From Brachycybe producta (taxonomy: Eukaryota; Arthropoda; Diplopoda; Playtdesmida; Andrognathidae), in the NCBI GenBank assembly GCA_036925085.1, contig JAUPFP010000004.1:2308001-2372000 (forward strand): a DNA stretch of 64,000 nucleotides. The letters run 5' to 3'. A model generated the notes under the pieces. The model ran no database searches, was not told the DNA's origin, and saw only the letters and a program-made list of their open reading frames with translations. Each line of letters opens with the position of its first letter. Positions within the stretch are counted from its first letter, which is position 1. Both the position numbers and the translations under genes were made by a program. Below, one piece after another: positions 59,615-64,000 of this stretch.

Positions 59615-59950
59615 CAGTTATTCGTTCTTTCAGGAGTAAAATAAAGAGAAACTAGAAAATGTTTTAAAAACTAGAACGTTAGCTCTGGGTACTTTTCTTA
59701 TTTTATATCTTTTAAAAATAAGATTTTTATGTGAGTTTGAAACTGAATCAACTTTTAAGTAGGCGATATTTTTTTAATACATATAAGAAGTTCTATTTTG
59801 AAATGTATCAATATGAAAAATACCCTTAGGTGATTGAGCTACCGTAATAGTTTTTAAAAACACTTTCAAGTTTCTAGTTTCTCTTAATTTTGCTCCTGAG
59901 AGACAATAATCAGAGTTCGAAAATTAGCTGTTTGTAAACGATCTTTTAAG
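59615..59950. mobile_element. 'GAGAAACTAGAAAG' family, full copy with inverted arms
   Basis: Left arm TCAGGAGTAAAATAAAGAGA-AACTAG pairs with right arm CTAGTTTCTCTTAATTTTGC-TCCTGA. GTTTTTAAAAAC-type and GTTAGCTC/GAGCTACC blocks pair inward. About 300 bp, non-coding: a palindromic MITE of unassigned superfamily, the best-preserved of five copies in the window. Confidence 0.65.
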
Positions 59951-60083
59951 GTGTGTCCAAAATTCAATTCGAAAAAAGATTGGAATTATCATTATGCGTT
60001 TTGAACACTTTATGCAAACTTTTGGCCTTAAACATGATATCTACTCTTCTAGTTTTAAAGATATATATTCAATCTTTAGATTA

Positions 60084-60360
60084 TAGTGGTTCCCAAACTT
60101 TTTTTTTGGCCATATGAGACTCATGACAGTATTTTTTATTTTTGCCTAGAGAAATCGCGGCACACCTAGTAAAATTCACAGCACACTAATGCCACACAAC
60201 ACACCCTTTGGAAACGGCTGACCAGTGTAATAGCTTTTCGAAATAAAATGAAAGTTTAATTGAAAATATTAAATTATATTAACATATGAAATATGACATC
60301 CAAAATTTCGTGGTACACCTGGCAAAACTCACGGCACACCCTTTTTTTTGAAAATCACTG
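60084..60360. mobile_element. hAT-type element, CAGTGGTTCNCAAACT family
   Basis: TAGTGGTTCCCAAACTTT at the left, inverse CAGTGATTTTCAAAAAAA at the right; flanks CTTTAGAT and TCTTAGAT suggest a slightly altered 8-bp duplication. GTGGTACACCTGGCAAAAC and GGCACACC boxes are shared with the 43.2 kb copy. Confidence 0.7.
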
Positions 60361-61613
60361 TCTTAGATAGTGCATTTTAGTAAACTATACACAGGTCCAT
60401 CCATACTTACAGCAGATGTCTATGTTTATTTTAGAAACTGTCGCTATAGAAATGTATCTGTGACGTGTTCAATCTCAAAATAATATACTATACACTAGTA
60501 ATATACTGTATATTAAGGGAGAGAAAAAAAGCACACTGACAGCTGATTCTATCTTTTTAAAAACATGAGCTCTCTTATACATTATATAGATTCTTGTATA
60601 TGTAAAATAGTAAACTCAAAAAGATGCTCAAAACACACATACAAAAAGGATGTTGCTGTCATCTTATTCCAAGTTACAACCCTCTCTCTCTCTCTCTCTT
60701 ATAAGAAAGAGAAAACTTCTTCATTATATTTTGCTTCCTAACTACTTTTCATCATTAGGATAAAAGCTTTTATTTAGAAAATGTCATGTACTATCTGTCA
60801 GCGATTCTTTACATATGCAAAAATATATTTCTATGCAAACAAAAAATTATGTTTAAATTATGAAACATATATTACAATTGAAGAACTTTCAAAAGATGGA
60901 GAAAAATATATATATATATATGTATATACTTTTTATCTTTTGTACGAAAAAGTTTTTTAACATCTTTATTCTTATCTATTGTTTCGTTTTAAATGAAAAT
61001 GTTATTAGCAAATTAGATTATCGAACAATAGAATCTTTGAATACACTTTCAAAAGAACATGAAATACAAAACTTTTTTTTATGATTATTTGGGCATATTT
61101 TATTTCATGTTATTTTTTTGTGTCTTTCTATTCGATCAATAAAACCACATTAAGAAATTATTAGAGCATATACTATGTATTCAGAATTAGGTTTCGCTTC
61201 ACTTAGCTCCTTGATTTTATTGACAGGACATCGAGTAAAAGATAAATTAAACTCCAACTGTATACCCCCCATATAGAAATAAAGAGATTACAAGGACGAG
61301 AAACAAGAAGAATCCATATTGTTTTATAATAAAAGAGTTAGGTGACGAAATTCGCAAACCAAAATTCACATTTAATTGGTAATTATAACACTGATCCCCT
61401 GAAGTATAGCAATCACTGCTAGCATGTTTAAGCACTCTACGTTGACTAAACTCGACTCTCGTGGGACCGTTTTTTTTTAACAGTTTTTAAATTCTATTCG
61501 TCTTGCACTTTTTCATTTTTCATTTTTCATGAGATTACAATATTGTATTTCATCTCAAACGATTGCAGCTCATACGACGCTGAAGGCTGGAGGTAGAGGT
61601 TAGCATTAATTCT

Positions 61614-61833
61614 GAGTGGTTCCCAAACTTTTTTTTTTGCTCACGGCACCACGGGCACTCGAGAATTATTTTTACAACTAGCAAAACTCATGGCACCCGG
61701 TACACAATTTGGAAACCACTGGTCTGATTTCGCTGTTCCCGATAAAATGAAAATTTAATTGAAAATATTAAATTACATAAACACAATCAATATAACATGC
61801 AAAATTTCGCAGCACACTCCTTTGGGAATCAAT
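61614..61833. mobile_element. hAT-type element, CAGTGGTTCNCAAACT family
   Basis: GAGTGGTTCCCAAACTTTTT at the left, GCAGCACACTCCTTTGGGAA at the right, with the shared interior TTTAATTGAAAATATTAAAT. It is flanked further out by an inverted pair GGAGGTAGAGGTTAGC (61590) and GCTAGCCTCTACCTCTAACC (61928), perhaps an older element into which it inserted. Confidence 0.6.
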
Positions 61834-62947
61834 ATTCGAAGTAGTGTAGTTGAAGAATACTGGTTGTGGAGGATGTTAATTTGGTTTCTGGTACATTATT
61901 GAATAATCTAATAAAATCCTCTAACAGCTAGCCTCTACCTCTAACCTTTGTCATCGTTACAGTGCAAAACGAATGATCGTTAAGCGAAAATTGAACACAT
62001 ATTAAACAGCTATACCAGGTATTGCATCATACCTGGCACCAGCCATGTAGTGAGTCAGCTAAACAAAAAGCTCTTCCATATTATATTGAATCAAAAACAT
62101 ATAATTATCAGAGTGCTAAATATGCCAGCATACGTCTGACGTCATACCATGGCCTACCGTATTTTTTTATTCTTAAAATAATTATAGAAATTCATAACTA
62201 ATTAATTACTGCACAGATTCATTTGTTTTTTGACAGTAGCATATTATAGTGATAATGTATCAAACAAAAAACTTGCATGTCTTAAATTTTCTCTGTTATC
62301 ATATTGTTCCATCCATTTTAAAATTTGGCCTATTTTGTTCAATCAATCAAAGTTATATAAAACTGTGTTGCAATGCAACAAAGGTCTAAAAATCTTAGCT
62401 AAAAAGTTCCATTTCATTTGTCTATGATTCACCATGAATCCTACTGAAAAAAAGTACTTTTCTAAAACACACAGCAACAGAAAAAAAGGTTGATATACAA
62501 GTTCCATAATGAGATATACTAGTACAGTATAAAACAAAACTAACTGTAATAAAAGTTGAACTCTATTGAGTTTATTTACCAATAGTATTTTATAACAATA
62601 AATTGTAATTTACGCAACACAATAATGATCATCACGACAAACAGCAGGAATCCATTGTGTCATTCTCAAAATAACTCTTTACATTCATAAGTTGTTGGGT
62701 TTTTTTTTAGTTTTGGATGTCATTTCTTTTTTTTGTACATTTAATAGCAAAAGTGTCATCCTTCTTCTCATCCTTTTATTTTGAAACAAAATTTACTATC
62801 AGAACTATTTTCCTCACCTCCTAATTCAAGTTCAACTATGTTCTTTTTTTTTTAATAAGATTGGGTATTGTGTGTCTAAAAAAAGCTTCTAAAGACATTG
62901 TCTTTCTATTTTTATTGCATATTCTTCCAATAACGTCATACACTCAG

Positions 62948-63034
62948 CCGTTGATGCTCACCTTCACTATGCCATAGACCATCTAACAAAGGGTTCATCA
63001 CAACCTATTCTATGCGTTCAAAGACTCATTGAAG
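62948..63034 (+). CDS. NWD1/2-like protein, exon 5 (gene continues beyond the window)
   Basis: Acceptor CACTCAG, donor GTAAGG, 87 bases, phase 1 in and out; residues 230-258. Reads AVDAHLHYAIDHLTKGSSQP and ILCVQRLIEG, a predicted helix followed by a hydrophobic strand. This fits the helical segment before the NACHT domain. The pyrimidine tract before the acceptor is weak (CATACACTCAG), but the frame is open and joins both neighbours' phases. No Walker A motif has been reached; at least several more exons must lie to the right. Confidence 0.7.
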
Positions 63035-64000
63035 GTAAGGATTTTCTGTTGGGGGTTTTTTTTTAGAAAAAAAAATGGGATTGAGGGGTAAGTGCATCTC
63101 TTTGCGTCTATCTACCTCGAGAGAAATTACTTTTTGTCTTCTTATTTCCTTTTTTTTTTTTTTTTTTGGTATATTTTCTCTTAAATTAATCTGTCAGACA
63201 TCAAAGCTGAAAAACAGAAGAAAAACACTTTGATAAAAAAAAATGTTAGATCTATAAGTAAACTTTGATCTCTACACGTTTAAGTTGAGTGCTTTCTTTT
63301 GATTAGATGTGGTGGAAGCTAACTTATTACTTTTTTTTCCACCCTTTAAACTTACAAAAAAAAAACACAACCCTAAAAACTACTAAGTTTCCTTTCTAAC
63401 CTAGAAAACCACAGTAAGGAATAGATCACACATACGGAAATAAAATTCCAATGAAAAGAGAATTTATCTAATTTGAATAATTCTATTTATATGGCTGAAT
63501 ATCTGCAGGAAAAAATGGTGACATTGTTTTATCTTGCCACATAGGTATTACATGCTATCAGCCAATAGAAAGGTTCAAATTAGAGCTGGCGATTTGTGTT
63601 TTGAGTCTGATTCGATTTCGTGTTTGATGCCAATATTAACTGATAAATTGGAAAATCCAAAATCGAAAAAATTGAAAAAAAATCGATAATCGAAAAAAAT
63701 CGAAAAAATACCAGAAATGAGGAAAAAAACAAGAGTCAAAGAGCCCTAATAAAGAGCTTTGTATGTGTTCATTGAAACACTGTTAGCGATTTTATTCTTC
63801 AGTTTTTTTCCACATTTTTTTCCCACAAGTAGATATTTTCGATTACTTTTGATTTTCGATTATTTTTAAATTTTTCCGATTTCGATTTTCTATTTTCATC
63901 GATTTTTTTCTTCCAATTTTTTGATTATTCCGATAAAACAAAAAAAATTATATTTGGGTTTAGTGAAATCGATATTTTCCAATTAATCGAAAAAAATCAC
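63035..64000 (+). other. Start of intron 5, with a GATTTTCGATT inverted-repeat region
   Basis: From about 63580 a GAGCTGGCGATTTG start leads into many ATCGAAAA units, with the opposite-strand TTTTCGAT units from 63830. It is a low-complexity inverted-repeat structure like common non-autonomous elements, cut by the window edge. A run of about 19 T lies near 63150. Confidence 0.5.

Larger units (their letters stand above)
57508..62947 (+). other. Intron 4 of the NWD-like gene
   Basis: Phase 1, GTGAGT to ACTCAG. Holds two copies of the 'GAGAAACTAGAAAG' repeat (58.1 and 59.6 kb), two hAT elements (60.08, 61.61 kb) and a TC microsatellite (about 60681-60700). Nothing else recognised. Confidence 0.7.

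Noticed and set aside
1..64000. CRISPR arrays, bacterial operons, rRNA or tRNA genes, viral genes
   Set aside because: No spacer-repeat pattern, no prokaryotic gene density, no cloverleaf or rRNA core sequence and no viral protein was seen on either strand.

Overview
The window is AT-rich nuclear DNA from an animal, very probably an invertebrate with a repeat-rich genome. The evidence is spliced genes with GT-AG introns (one about 26 kb long), metazoan protein families, dense DNA-transposon debris and many microsatellites. I cannot fix the phylum. Perfect TATCGATA motifs next to a promoter would fit an arthropod, but this is not decisive.

Only about 1.7 kb is convincingly coding. At the left end (2.2-3.5 kb) are two + strand genes in one tight unit. 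The first is a three-exon gene for an unrecognised 89-residue, lysine-rich, helical protein. The second is an intronless SENP8/NEDP1 (NEDD8-specific cysteine protease) gene with every catalytic residue present. The stop codon of the first is followed at once, in the same frame, by the ATG of the second (TAG-ATG), so the two look bicistronic. Readthrough of the single stop would give a fusion. Two perfect TATCGATA sites lie about 110-140 bp upstream.

From 3.5 to 23.8 kb I see no convincing gene, only MITEs, a deleted mariner element, hAT fragments and simple repeats. From 23,872 to the right edge is the 5' part of a large + strand gene whose product resembles the N-terminal region of NACHT and WD-repeat proteins (NWD1/NWD2 type). 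Five exons join in frame to give the first 258 residues. The NACHT and WD domains would lie beyond the window.

The introns hold many short transposons: hAT (several with 8-bp target duplications), PIF/Harbinger-like, pogo/Tigger-like and Tc1/mariner-like elements, and a 553-bp solo LTR inserted into an older LINE 3' end. The two most striking non-coding structures are a perfect inverted repeat with 70-bp arms at 47.03-47.19 kb and an uninterrupted 143-bp alternating purine-pyrimidine satellite at 37.8 kb, a strong Z-DNA candidate. Most open reading frames over 60 codons here are chance or repeat-derived.
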